Origin: Adiantum capillus-veneris
Lineage: Eukaryota; Streptophyta; Polypodiopsida; Polypodiales; Pteridaceae
Assembly: GCA_014529385.2 (NCBI GenBank)
Contig: CM043957.1
Location: 84,532,881-84,596,880, forward strand
Length of the DNA: 64,000 nucleotides
Reading direction: 5' to 3'
Shown: positions 32,585-43,154 of the stretch, piece by piece
How positions within the stretch are numbered: position 1 is the first letter of the stretch
Layout of the letters: every line of letters starts with the position of its first letter
The notes under the pieces: model-generated
Database searches by the model: none
Told to the model about the DNA's origin: nothing
Seen by the model: the letters and a program-made list of their open reading frames with translations, nothing else
Position numbers and translations under genes: made by a program

Positions 32585-32815
32585 AATTATGTGGAGCTTC
32601 TATTGTGACTATACTAGTCAGTTTGTAAACAAAATCTTTTTTGTATCTTCCTTTGTTTTATGTAATTTATAGTTATTATTCAAATCCATGTGTTGTACAT
32701 CCTCTTGACTTTTGGTGTTTATCAACACCACAATCCTATGAGATTTTCACTTTATTTACTAACCACACACCTCAATTTTTCCCACTTTAAGTGGAAAATT
32801 CCCAAATTACATGAA
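32585..32815 (+). other. 3' flank of the DUF7869-type gene
   Basis: AT-rich sequence with tgtaaac/tgtaatttata phrases that could serve as 3'-end signals. No copies of the 18-bp core were seen. The copia remnant begins soon after, so any right border of the proposed element would lie in this interval. Confidence 0.4.
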
Positions 32816-33540
32816 TTTAGTCAATTTGGAGATTCCCATAATGTGAGATTTTTATCAAAATACCTAATATGGTCTTCCAATGGTTTCCTTGTATGTAGTA
32901 AACCAATTCCTATGAGGTGTGACATGCAACAAAGCACGCGAATCAAGATTCCATGTATGGGATACTTCACCACTAACAAGGAGTTCGGCTGGCATAGAAC
33001 TCTGCAAAGATAGAGTTTCCTGTGCATCATAAAAGACATCATTATTTTCAATCAACATACCAATGTCTTGCGCATCACTGTCATCCTAAACTAGTTCAGT
33101 TCTTCAATCTTAACTGAACTCTTTGGTTTCTCCTCTTTATCGTCATGATCTTTGCCTTTACCTTTGCCCTTCTCTTTATCGTCATGATCTTTGCCTTTAC
33201 CTTTGCCCTTCTCTTTGTCACACCTCCAAGCATAACAATCCTTCTTTATGTGACCAAACATATCACAATAATGGCATTGAACATTGCAATGACCACGAGA
33301 CTTTGATCTGCCCTTTGATGCATCTCTATTGCCCTCTTTCTCGGACTCACATTGTGAAGAACGGCCCTTACGCTGCTTATCATCCCTTTGCACATAAAGT
33401 ACTTCGTCATAATCCAAGTTAGTCATGGTCTTCCGACGCATCTCCTCATAAGGGATACTCCAGCTACCTGTATCACCGAAGGTATCTCCACATTTGAGAA
33501 TACCCCAACTCCTTGAAAACCTCATGCTATCGACCCTCAA
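32816..33540 (-). pseudogene. Copia gag C-terminus and start of protease, truncated remnant
   Basis: Minus-strand fragments match the gag-protease junction of the copia element at 58.3-58.8 kb. A CCHC knuckle, CHYCDMFGHIKKDC, lies near 33260-33220, followed by a Lys/Gly/Asp-rich linker containing a repeated KGKGKDHDDKE. The protease start reads SHTWNLDSRALLHVTPHRNW, where the intact copy has DSGASLH, so the catalytic Ser-Gly is lost. Translation stops interrupt 33090-33060. The N-terminal capsid part of gag is missing: the leader joins directly to codons equivalent to EEMRRK. Everything downstream of the first protease motif is absent, so this is a dead fragment. Confidence 0.85.
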
Positions 33541-34215
33541 TAATGTAGGTTATGCAGCAAAACATATAGCCAAGTCTCAAAAATGGCTATCATCCAGACC
33601 AAGGCTCAAGAATGGCCAGAACTGCCATACTAGCCAAAAGATGGCTCCACAAAAGCGTACTATGGTAGTATCCACAAAGACGTACAAGTCTGTCATGGCG
33701 CTCAAATAGGCACCAAAAGCATGTGCATGCTAAAAAATATTCTTGTGGGGAGTCAAACTGCTCTCAAAAGAGCTCAAACATTGTCAAAAGTACCAACATA
33801 TGCATGTACGCATACAAAAATGCTCCCACTAGAACCAAAATATCGTAAGCACTAAAACCTGTAGCCTGTGAGTCGATGTTGATGTCATAGCCGAAGCCAA
33901 AATCGAGGCCGAGAAGCACAGAGGAAGCTAACCAAGCTGCTCTATATACCTGTACGTGTACCTGTATTTGTATATGTAATGGCTATGGAAGCTCTACAAC
34001 ACAAACTACCAAAAGAGAGCTGAAAAATGCAGCTCCCAAGCCGTAGCTTGAATGAGGTTTTTGATGGCACGAATGGCTTTGAAAGGGGGGTAAAACCCTA
34101 GGACACCAAGACGCCTACTGGAAACGCTCTCGGAATGTTGAATTTGCCGATGCCAAAGTCGGAACCCTGTTTGCACTCTTAAAAGTGTGCCCGCGCGTGG
34201 AAGCGATTTCAGGAA
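33445..34215 (-). other. Copia leader remnant
   Basis: Homologous to the copia leader at 59.64-60.45 kb and, over 33450-33725, to the gypsy leader. It contains the same phrases, such as atcaccgaaggtatctccac, and the later part (gctgaaaaatgcagctcc, ggggggtaaaaccctagga). It lacks a gene. Confidence 0.75.
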
Positions 34216-34217
34216 TG

Positions 34218-34311
34218 AAACTGATCTGATACTAGATGAATGAGAGGAACCAGGAGAATACCATAAACTGATCTGATACTAGATGAATGAGAGGAACCAG
34301 GAGAATACCAT
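34218..34311. repeat. Perfect 47-bp tandem duplication across the copia primer-binding site/LTR edge
   Basis: 34218-34264 and 34265-34311 are identical (aaactgatctgatactagat...aataccat). The unit spans the degenerate primer-binding site, minus strand TAGTATCAGATCAGTTTC, and the first bases of the LTR. Confidence 0.9.
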
Positions 34312-34534
34312 AAGAGAAATATGAATACGCATACACACTCACAAGCACACACACGGTTGGAGGGGGAGAGCCAACACACACTGTGTGCCCCCTTTCTTTC
34401 TTCTCTATCTTATGCACTTAGGCACAATACACACTCTTCTTTGTGTTAGTGGCTCACACAAGTGTATAGCTGTACACTTAGGATTAGTAGCAGTTAGTGA
34501 TGGACGGTCGGCCACATGGCCATTAAACCTAGCA
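34282..34534 (-). repeat. Diverged copia LTR
   Basis: Matches the LTRs at 42271, 53162 and 60481 (gggggagagccaac, ttatgcac..aggcacaatacac, ttagtgttagtggctcacac, cggccacatggccattaaacct) and ends ACCTAGCA where the others end ACCTAACA. It is the 5' LTR of the truncated remnant. Confidence 0.8.
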
Positions 34535-34841
34535 ACAACGAGCAAGAACCAAACTTACGATCGGTTGGAGGGCCAGGCAACGGATATTCACCATGTTGGG
34601 GTGCCAGTGCTCAGGATTTTATTGCTACCCAGGGTTTGATATGTATTTTTTTGGTGACTATTGAGAGTCAATTTTGATCGCATCTTGTACATGATTTGGG
34701 ATAGTCAAAAAATTCAGTGTTGGGTTGAATCTGTGTTGCAATTTTCTCACTGTTTCTGTCTTGCTATCTCTATCTCAACTCTCTCATAACTAGAAGCCCA
34801 GTGCTTTCCCGGCCAACCCTAGAGAGCTGCACACTCCGACA
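34535..34841 (+). repeat. Left member of a 0.3-kb direct-repeat pair (LTR-like)
   Basis: Shares acttacgatcg.ttggagggccagg, ggatattcacc.tgttgggg, ttgctacccagggttt, catcttgtacatgatttggga and cccagtgctttcccg with 40311-40621 in the same orientation. The body starts TGTTGGGG at about 34595 and ends near CACTCCGACA. It could be an old LTR; the target duplication was not found. Confidence 0.55.
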
Positions 34842-34887
34842 TTTGTGGTGAGACCGACGCGAAATTGGTTGGGGTGAGAGAGTGAAG

Positions 34888-36880
34888 ATGGAGCCACAGC
34901 AAGGGATGCAAGAGCCTTTACAAAAACTTTCAAGAATTAGCCTCGCATACTTCTCTCAAGAGATACAAAATACATTGAACTTTACAAAGTTGATGCAGAC
35001 AATTGAAGCGTTTTCAATCAATGCAAGGGTACAAGAATCAAAGCAACATAAATTAGAAGGTGATGTGGAAGAGGCATTAGCTGTGGTGTACGTTGAGTGC
35101 AATATGTTTGAGTGCTATGATCTGATGGGATACATTTCCTATTATGAGATGGAGATGTGGGCAGGTGAAGTTCCAGAGGATCTTATGGTGAAATCGTTTG
35201 AGTGGTTGTTTATTCCAAGTTTGCTTGCGTAGATTGAAGATCTTGCCAGGGAATATGCAAATTTTTGGGAGTATTTAAAGAAAAAAATTTGCATACTATT
35301 AATGAATATATGGAAAGGGAAATGGAATACGATGATGAGCAGCACCAAACTACTAAGAATTCTACAAACAAGTTTCTGCAAAATTGGCAGCAGAGCAGGA
35401 TTCTTTGGGAGATGTTGCACACATTGAAGGGCCAAAAATTGAAGTTAATGCAATTTTTTCAAAATTACTTAAAGCTAATGGTTGTGCCATTAGAAACCCA
35501 AGCGAAGCTGCTAATGAAGATATTGATTGTTCCATGATCAACTCACAAATGGACATTATGCATGTGGAGTGTATACAGGTATGTGAAGAGTCTTTGAATC
35601 TAAAAGAAGATGCTTGTCATGATGCGGAAACTGCACAAGATACCATGAATGTATCATATGAGATATATGAACAGGACCAAGAGCCTATGTATATTGTGGA
35701 GGAAGTGCATGCATGAAACTGCTGAGCAAGATGAGGATGGAATCATTGATGCTTTCCTATGTGGTTTACATACATGTGGTTCAATATGTGGTGATACTCC
35801 TTATGATGGGAATGCCTATTTAAAGGAAATGCAGGTTTTACAAAGGAAGGATGGGCTTCCAGAAGGCACTGACATCATTGAGGAAGATCAAGCAGAGGAT
35901 TTATGCATAGACAAGCCTGTATATGTAAGTGATGCTCCAAAAAATTATTGATGTAGAGAATAGTGATTAGCTTCCATGTGTTGAAGTATATGATGAGGGA
36001 ATGGGATACGATCCAGCGCATCAAGATCTTAAAGCTAGAGGGGATGAAGATGGTGACCCGGATCATCTGTCAAGGTGGCAAAGCAATCAAATTTTTCAAA
36101 AGATGATTGCTAGCTTGTTCAGAGGATATGCACAACATGGATTTTTATTGTATTCCCCTTATTATTGATTATATCAGGGATCTTATGGTTGCCAGTAGAA
36201 GAGAGTAGTTGCTCTTGTGTGCATGTGCAATAGACAAATTATGTTCCCAATTATCGTTGGATGTTTTCTCTTGATCTAGGACAAGTTTCCATGTTTTGCA
36301 AAGAATATAGGTGCTATGTGCTCAATATGAAGCTTAAACTGGAGTAAAAAAAAATTGAAGCAGATTCAACACGGTTGTATGGTATTAGGGCCAAGCTATG
36401 GCATTCTGTTATGTGAATACTCCAGAGTACACAAGCATTATGGAATTTTGCAACCGCATATGTCAAAAGGGTTTTATTAAGCTCCAGTGTTTGGAAGGTT
36501 TCTTCTCATTCCGTTTGATCCAAGAGCGCCAAATGATATATATGGATTTGGAAAGGGTATGTCTATTTGCCATTATATAGGAGATTCATTGGGTACAGGG
36601 CCTTCAAGATTTGATGAAGTTGGCACATACCGAAGGATGTGCAGGTTCATAAGGGGTGGATGTCGTGACGCTCTGCATCCATAAGAAGAAACTTAGAGAG
36701 GTTACATGTTTTTGCCAATGTGCAAGGAAAGGTGTGTTTCGGCTTAGCTCTGAGACGATTGAGATTTTTGTTAGAAGATATCGTACACGAATATTTGGAG
36801 CAAATATTATCGAAAACACAATTGATATGTCGAACATAGTAGTGGCATGGAAACTTTGGGGTTTGGAAGGCGGGTAGTGT
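34888..36880 (+). pseudogene. Unrecognised eroded coding-like sequence between the LTR-like repeats
   Basis: A frame begins with ATG at 34888 (MEPQQGMQEPLQKLSRISLA), 45 bp inside the left LTR-like repeat, where gag would be expected. It runs to a stop at 35230. Further acidic segments follow in shifting frames (SKLLKANGCAIRNPSEAANE at about 35460, DGIIDAFLCGLHTCGSICGD at about 35735, AEDLCIDKPVYVSDAP at about 35895). After a gap there are basic segments (FGKGMSICHYIGDSLGTGPS at about 36550, RRYRTRIFGANIIENTIDMS at about 36775). I recognise no family, and frequent frame changes show decay. It may be the internal part of a non-autonomous retrotransposon; that is inference. Confidence 0.35.
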
Positions 36881-37685
36881 TGGGTGGCTTATGGTGATCA
36901 TCGATCGGATTCACATGCGTGTGCTCATGCAATATAGGCCAAATTTTTTTTTTTCTTGGGTTAAAAAGTTAACTTGAGAAGGCAACGACGGCTCAGCAAA
37001 AGCAGAAGTTAAAACCTTTTTTGGGGATGGAAAAAGCAGAAGTTAAAACCTTTTCTGGGGATGTCACTGAGGTATGCAAAAGACAAAAAGAAAGAGGAGA
37101 GAACCACCATGTTTTCTTTTTTCTCGTTACGCTAACTTTGTGAAGAGGAAAAGTCCATTCCTAAGCTTAGTCTTTGGAGGGGTGAAATAAAGGAAAGGAG
37201 GATACGTTTTTTCTTCTCCATGATGAATTGGGGAAAAGAATGTAAAGCTTGAAGGAGAAGGGTGAAGCACAAGGTGAAAGTTCACTATGACCTACATAAG
37301 GCTATTGAGAGGAATTCAATAATGAGAGATGTAGTGCGCACATGAGCCATTTTTTCGGCTCTTTGTTCTCAAAAAAGTGCAACAAATAACTACGAATGGA
37401 ATAATCATCTTGCACACATGCATCCGTTCATTTGTCATTTGGTGACATGTCAACCATGTTCCGTTTGATCGTATCTTTGTGCACATGAGATCAACAGTTC
37501 AAGTTGTTCGTCGGTAAATCGTCAAAGCCATAAAATGTTAAACTCAACAAAATCGAGCAAAGTGCAAACATATTGACATTGTAGATCATACGAAACATAT
37601 CAACATATCAATGGTCATATATCAAATATGTTTGCTCCTGTCACAATCTAGCAACCAATTCAACACATCAATTCTTGCAAATACA
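36881..37685. other. Unassigned spacer
   Basis: No gene or repeat family is evident apart from a short duplicated phrase, 'aaaagcagaagttaaaacctttt.tggggatg' (36997-37026 and 37030-37060). Confidence 0.4.
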
Positions 37686-38150
37686 CAATCATTAGGAAAA
37701 TTTTGAGCTCATTTTTGGGCCTTGTAAGAATTGTTGATGTGGCATAGCTTTCAAAAAGTGGGGAGCCGTAAATTTTTTGCAAATAATATCCAAACTTGTC
37801 GGAGGTTGGATATTTAGAATCTACTCTTCAAATTCTATCTATTGATATATAGCATGCATGTATCGGACATAGCCTTCATGTAGATCTAGAAAAAGATGAT
37901 TTTAGATTATCGTAACGATAACAAAAACTGACTAATTGAAAAAAAATTGGCATAACTTTCATGGAAGTCATCCAAACTTTTCGGACCTTGGATCTTTAGA
38001 ATCCATTTTTCAAGAACTTTCCAATGATAGGTCATATCATGGGGTTCTAAGCAATATTTAGAGGGGTCTACCGGGTTGCTTTCTTTTGTACAACTTTGAT
38101 GATGTGGCACTCTCAAAAGACCCAAAAATGAGTTCAAAATTTTCCTAATG
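37686..38150. repeat. Inverted-repeat element, about 0.46 kb
   Basis: The arm attaggaaaattttgagctc at about 37690 and the arm gagttcaaaattttcctaat at about 38130 are reverse complements with one mismatch. Pairing extends through atttttgggcctt/aagacccaaaaat. The interior contains two related segments (tccaaacttgtcggaggttgg, tccaaacttttcggaccttgg). It could be a foldback element or MITE. Confidence 0.65.
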
Positions 38151-38789
38151 AGTGCACTGAACACAACAATTCTGGCAAATACATAGCAGCTGGTTGGACA
38201 CAACAATTTGTGCCAATACATTTGTTGCCTCTTTATGGCATACACTGTGTTGAGCATGTCATACAAGAGCATCGCAATTTCATGAGCAAGAACCCATCAA
38301 AACTAAATGCAAACACGGCACTTACAATCCTACTCATACAACACCACTAGAATTTCAACAATCCTAGGAGTACAATGTACCACTAGAATGTCATGATGTC
38401 ACAAAATAAATCTGAGTCTGACAGTCCCTCACTACATAAATCATCTGCTCTTCGGCAATGAAAAAAGGCAGCATGCAAGAATAACCCAGGTGCATGCAAG
38501 ATCTCAATCGCTGCACTCTGAATCATCTACAATACCTCACATTGCAACTTCAAGACATTAGACAAGGTGAATAAGGACATCTATAAAATATCAAGAGTGA
38601 CAAAATATGCTCTCAAATACCAGCTTAGAGATTAGTCAAACAAAACTGAACCTACAATATCATTATCTCCTACCTGTTGAACTCTCAGGGTACGGTGCCA
38701 AAATAACGCAGTTCTAATCCACAAGACCATCTCACGATGAGCAAGATTCCCAGTAGAATAAGGATCTCGCGAATCGTGAGGCTCTACTT

Positions 38790-39515
38790 CACGTTGGAGC
38801 TACACATAGTTTTGCAACAAACAACATGCTGCTACCACAGTGGGAGCAAATGCAAGAGCGACATTGAAGTCTCTTAGAATCCTCCATCTGTTCTGCAAAA
38901 GACCAAAAGCATTCTCTACTTTTACTCTCCCTTTTGAGATTTTCATATCAAACTTGCGCTTTTGGTGTAAAAACTGTCCAACCTTCATGCAAAATGGCTT
39001 AACCAAGAATGTCCTAGCCTCAATCTGCAATCAAATAAGGCCGTATGGTCTCCCCTTGAATGTGTAGAAGTGGTTGATCAAGTACTTCTTTGCATTTGAG
39101 TTGACCAGATAATGAGCATTTCTAGAAGTGAGAAGATTCATGGACCCCTCCCGCAGTTTTGGAAGCTACACTCCCAAAAAAAAGTATGTTGGAGTCTACA
39201 ATGCCCTATAGAAGGATGCTAGGAAACCTATTCCTACTAATATACTATGCTAGATAAAATTCCTTTGCAGATTTCCTTTGGAGATGGATGTGGGTCCCAT
39301 CAATGGAATTTGCAATATGTGGCAATCCTATGATAGCCTCAAACCCTGCCATTATTTTTTTTAAGCGATCGCCATGTGGCACCAAAATCCCATATTTTTT
39401 TAAGAAGTCGCTATTGCTAAGGATGCGACAAATAATCGCCACATACTTTTGAATGTTACTCTCTCCCATGCCAAAAATCTTGGCCATATTACGAGAGGAG
39501 TGACCATGCACAAGA
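38790..39515 (-). pseudogene. PIF/Harbinger transposase remnant
   Basis: Minus-strand segments read like the HARBI1/DDE_4 nuclease domain. The first part (MHGHSSRNMAKIFGMGESNI..., 39511-39245) has a helix-turn-helix-like start and the catalytic block ANSIDGTHIHL with the first Asp. The middle (TSRNAHYLVNSNAKKYLINH, about 39135-39075) is in a broken frame. The last part (39030-38800) has KGRVKVENAFGLLQNRWRIL, where the conserved Glu of the D,D,E set lies in VENAF. Stops and frameshifts between these parts, and the absence of a full N-terminus, mark it as dead. Such elements normally move by cut-and-paste with TAA/TTA duplications; the termini and the second (Myb-like) gene were not found. Confidence 0.85.
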
Positions 39516-40310
39516 CGCCAAAGGATGCAAGAGAGACTTCTTTGTTTGTGAGAGAGAAAACAAGAATGATACTAATATTTTAAAACATTTGTTATCATAT
39601 TAAAATATTATTTTTTTAAAAATAACAATGAATTATTTAGATTATAATATATTTCAAAACCATTAAAATAATGACAAAAAAACACTTCGAAGCATTGCAA
39701 CAAATTGAACATTTTTATTAAAAAAAAGATGAAAGAGGATGAGAAAGATTGTGTGTGACTCGATACTCCAATGAGTCAATACCCCTCTTTATAAAGAGCA
39801 GTACACAAATGTCAACACCCTCTCACAGAATATCAACAAGCTTTATCCAATGGTCCACAATTGCACCCAAAATGCACCCCTTTACTAAGGCCTTATGCAG
39901 TTCAAAAGAGAGAGACATTTTTTTTGTTTTGTTGAGAGACTTTCTCTCTCTTACTCAGAATGAAGTTTTTTGTGAAGCTTGTGGACAAGAATTTGGAGAA
40001 AGAGAAAGAAAGCAGCAGGGGAGATTCTCTTGTGATCATGCTTTCTCTCGTAACCTTTTGGAAGCCCGATCAACTCTTGATCAAGAAGAAGGCAAAGAAG
40101 AAGATAAAGCAGAAGAGTGGGAAATTTTTTTAACCTCAAAAACTCTTTATCGCTCTCATTGAAGGCTTGGTAATCTCTTAGAGAGAGGAATTAATTCATG
40201 TGTTAGCAAAGCAGGGAAGGATTTGGGCGAGCATAAGCGCGAAGGGGTGGATTCCGATGCTTGGTACATGGCCATCTTGTAATTGTTGCCAACAACGGCT
40301 TGAGCATGCA
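39516..40310. other. Spacer between Harbinger remnant and right LTR-like repeat
   Basis: AT-rich. A 138-codon plus-strand frame (39749-40162) has no recognisable domain apart from a CEAC pair and is not called as a gene. Confidence 0.35.
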
Positions 40311-40621
40311 ACATGCAAGAACTGAACTTACGATCGTTTGGAGGGCCAGGTAACGGATATTCACCGTGTTGGGGTGACAATGCTCTGGATTTATTGCTAC
40401 CCAGGGTTTTATATGTGTTTTTCTGTAACTATTGAGGGTCGATTTCGATTGCATCTTGTACATGATTTGGGATATTCAAAAAATTCAGTGTTGGGTTGAA
40501 TCTATGTTGCAATTTTCTCACTATTTTTTTCTTGTTGTCTCTATCTCTCTCAACTCTCTCACAGGCAGAAGAAGCCTAGTGCTTTCCCGATTCACGGTCA
40601 ACCCTGGAGAACTGCGCACTC
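40311..40621 (+). repeat. Right member of the 0.3-kb direct-repeat pair (LTR-like)
   Basis: Partner of 34535-34841, about 85% alike by eye, with the same order of phrases. Their spacing suggests an internal region of about 5.5 kb. Confidence 0.55.
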
Positions 40622-40624
40622 CAA

Positions 40625-41240
40625 GAGCGGCGACCCACCAACATATGGTCAAAATTATCTCCTTGCAAAGAATATTAACAACACATAAGTCATCCATGTA
40701 AAATTTCTAAGAGAATCCTTAGATATCCCTTAAAGGCATGGCATGACTCAAAAATATTTGAAATGTGGCCAAAGCATTGGTCAGACCTCCAAAAGACATG
40801 ATTTAATATACAAATATCCCCATTTTGTAGCAAAGGCTATTTTGTGTTGATCTTTAGGACATGTAGCAACTTAGTTATAACCCAAAAAGCCCTCCAAAAA
40901 GTTGTATGATGCTACAACCCTCTCTAAGATGAGTTCTATGATAAAGAGGATAGTTACTCTTATAGCTGTTGCACTCACCTTCTTGAAATTACATAAACTC
41001 TAAGGTTTTCACTCTTCTTGGGCACTACCACAATTAGAGTGTTTTATCTTGTAGATAGGCTTCTCAACTTTAAGATTATCTATCTCTTCATTTATCTTAT
41101 TTTTAAATGTCTCATTATAAGTATATGGACTTTGTCTTGATGCTTTTCCATCATCCCGCATAGGAATTTTTTGTTGACATATCTTTAGATCTACCCATAT
41201 CAAGCCCTTGTAAGACCAAGTGAATACATCTCTATAGGGT
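40625..41240 (-). pseudogene. Gypsy reverse-transcriptase remnant
   Basis: The minus strand can be read in shifting frames as gypsy RT. VVVPKKSENLRV lies near 41035-41000, a block corresponding to NYPLPFIEHIL near 40950, CYKMGIFVY near 40840-40800, and an active site resembling FYMDDLCV near 40705-40680. Many stops and deletions are present. It lies directly next to the LTR-like repeat and continues no other fragment nearby. Confidence 0.65.
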
Positions 41241-41287
41241 GTTGATTAGAATCGCTCCCTCCTTAGGGCATAATTTAGTGCCTATGT

Positions 41288-41540
41288 ATGCAAGCTTTAA
41301 ACTCCCTTGGTGCTTTTCATGTGAGCCTACTCAAGCCCTACAAAGGAGATCCACCAAGTGAACCAATTATTGAAGACCCTCCCGAATTTGAAGACCAAGA
41401 AGAGGTGCTACAACCTGAAGCTATCCTTCGGCATGAAGACAAGGTATTACGACATGGTAAGATTATCCGATGGCATCTTATTAAGTTAAAAAATTATCCT
41501 TTTGAAGATACTAGATGGATTGAAGGAATATAGCTTAAGG
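41288..41540 (+). pseudogene. Gypsy integrase C-terminus/chromodomain-like fragment
   Basis: The plus strand reads GAFHVSLLKPYKGDPPSEPI, then PEAILRHEDKVLRHGKIIRW and YPFEDTRWIEG. This is the familiar tail of chromovirus pol (FHVS.LK, then a chromodomain-like W...W). It is on the strand opposite to the neighbouring gypsy fragments, so it belongs to a separate or inverted piece. No upstream integrase core is present. Confidence 0.8.
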
Positions 41541-41789
41541 ATCGTATGAACCTTGTCAATGCTTAAAATCCTACATTAGAGTAAGCAAATATACAAATTT
41601 CTTTTAAATGACCCATGTTTTTGTCTTATAAGACTAGTTCTCTTTTTAATTGTGCACAAATTTAAATAGTATGCATGCTTAGAATCATGTTTGTGATGAT
41701 AGCATCTCTCAAACACCAAGTAGAATTTGTCACTCTATTTTGGGAGAATGAAATGGACTAAAGAGCAAACATGATTGCGGAAACTATGT
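41541..41789. other. Unassigned spacer left of the 3.27-kb duplication
   Basis: No gene was seen. The last bases (aaacatgattgcggaaactatgt) weakly resemble those before the second duplicate (aaccatgatggtagtttagt), which may mark the breakpoint. Confidence 0.35.
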
Positions 41790-41829
41790 ATCTAGAGTAG
41801 ATCAAATTCCTCTATTGGATCCTTATGCA

Positions 41830-42268
41830 CATTCCTAAAACAATGGTCTTTTAAATTGATCCTCATAAATGATCCAACTTTTCTAAGGCCCAATCATTTA
41901 AACACAGCCCTCCACAAATGACTGTTAAACTTGGGATCATGATCACTCAAATTGTTACTTGTACAGATTGTCCACTTATAACTTAGCTAATTCTGGAGTC
42001 TTTATGGCCAACTTGGTTGGAATAAACTTGCATAGTTTAGTCAATCGGTCTATGACCACCGATACTGAGTCATGACCTCGTACAATGGTTGGTAAACCCA
42101 CAATAAAATCCATAGAGATATTTTCTCATTTCCCATTGGGAATCTCCAAAGGATGTAAGAGTCCGCCTGCCTTCAGGCGCTCTGCTTTGTTAACTTGATA
42201 TTTTTGGCAATGCAAGACATAGTCTTGAACAAAGCCATGTAAACCTAGTCATTAAAGCTGTCCTCATA
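41830..42268 (-). pseudogene. Gypsy integrase fragment (copy 1)
   Basis: Minus-strand reading gives CIAKNIKL or, in another frame, CQKYQVNKAERLKAGGLLHP (zinc-finger end), then ISMDFIVGLPTIVRGHDSVS with the first catalytic Asp, and VVIDRLTKLCKFIPTKLAIK. A TGA interrupts near 42125, and the rest of the core is degraded. Confidence 0.8.
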
Positions 42269-42270
42269 CG

Positions 42271-42535
42271 TGATGGGGAGGAGATGGGAGCACAATGGAA
42301 GAAGAATACACACACACACACACACACTCACACACACACACCACCATAGACACACAGGTTGAAGGGGGAGAGCCAACGTACTGTATGTCCCCTTTCTTTT
42401 TTTTCTTATTTTATGCACTAAGGCACAATACACATTGTACTTAGTGTTAGTGGCTCACACAAGTGTACAACTGTACACTTAGGGTTAGTAGTAGTTAGTG
42501 ATGGGCGGTCGGCCACATGGCCATTAAACCTAACA
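42271..42535 (-). repeat. Copia 3' LTR (copy 1)
   Basis: Starts TGATGGGGAGGAG and ends ACCTAACA; 265 bp with an (AC)n tract. It matches 53162-53418. The flank CATACG is close to the GTACG duplication found around the complete copia element. Confidence 0.9.
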
Positions 42536-42590
42536 TTCTCCCACTTGATGGCCAATGTGGAAGACTATAAAAATGGAAGAGCACCACTCT

Positions 42591-43154
42591 TCACCCAATG
42601 TCCATCAACTCACGACAGTGTTGAAACTGATGGCTAGAGAGACTCTTAGTGAGTGCATCCGCTGTGTTCTCTGACATAGGAATCTTCACTAAATCAAAGC
42701 TCTTGTTTGCCAGGCATTCACGACTGAAGTGATAGCGCACATCAATGTGTTTTTTTATGGAATGAAACACTGGATTGTTAGCCAAGGCAATAACACTTTG
42801 ACTGTCACAATGAAGAACTGGTCTACACTGCTCCAATCCAAGATCTTTCACTAGGGGAGCAAGCCAAATAGCTTCTTTGCATGCTTCACTCAATGCAACA
42901 TACTCTGCCTCTGTGGTAGAAATGGATGTACAATCTTGAAGAACAGATCTCCAAGAAATAGCAGAACTAGCAAATGTGTAAATCCAACCTGTTGTTGATT
43001 TACGAATGTCAACATAGTCTGCATAGTCACTATCTACAAATCCCTGGATGGATGACTCTCGACGACCATAGCATAACTGTGATTCTGCAGTGCCACTCAA
43101 GTATTTGAGAATCGACTTGACAGCATCCCAATGCTTTTTACCAGGGTTAGACAT
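42591..43154 (-). pseudogene. Copia RNase H fragment (copy 1)
   Basis: 187 codons beginning MSNPGKKHWDAVKSILKYLS, the usual start of the copia RNase H connection. It includes GFVDSDYADYVDIRKSTTGW (catalytic Asp), SISTTEAEYVALSEACKEAI (Glu), LHCDSQSVIALANNPVFHS (Asp) and KHIDVRYHFSRE. The domain itself is intact, but the reverse transcriptase that should precede it is absent; the X leader lies there instead. It is therefore a separated fragment that could not be made as part of a polyprotein. Confidence 0.88.

Noticed and set aside
39749-40162. 138-codon plus-strand frame
   Set aside because: No recognised domain, composition like the surrounding AT-rich spacer, and no splice or promoter signals.
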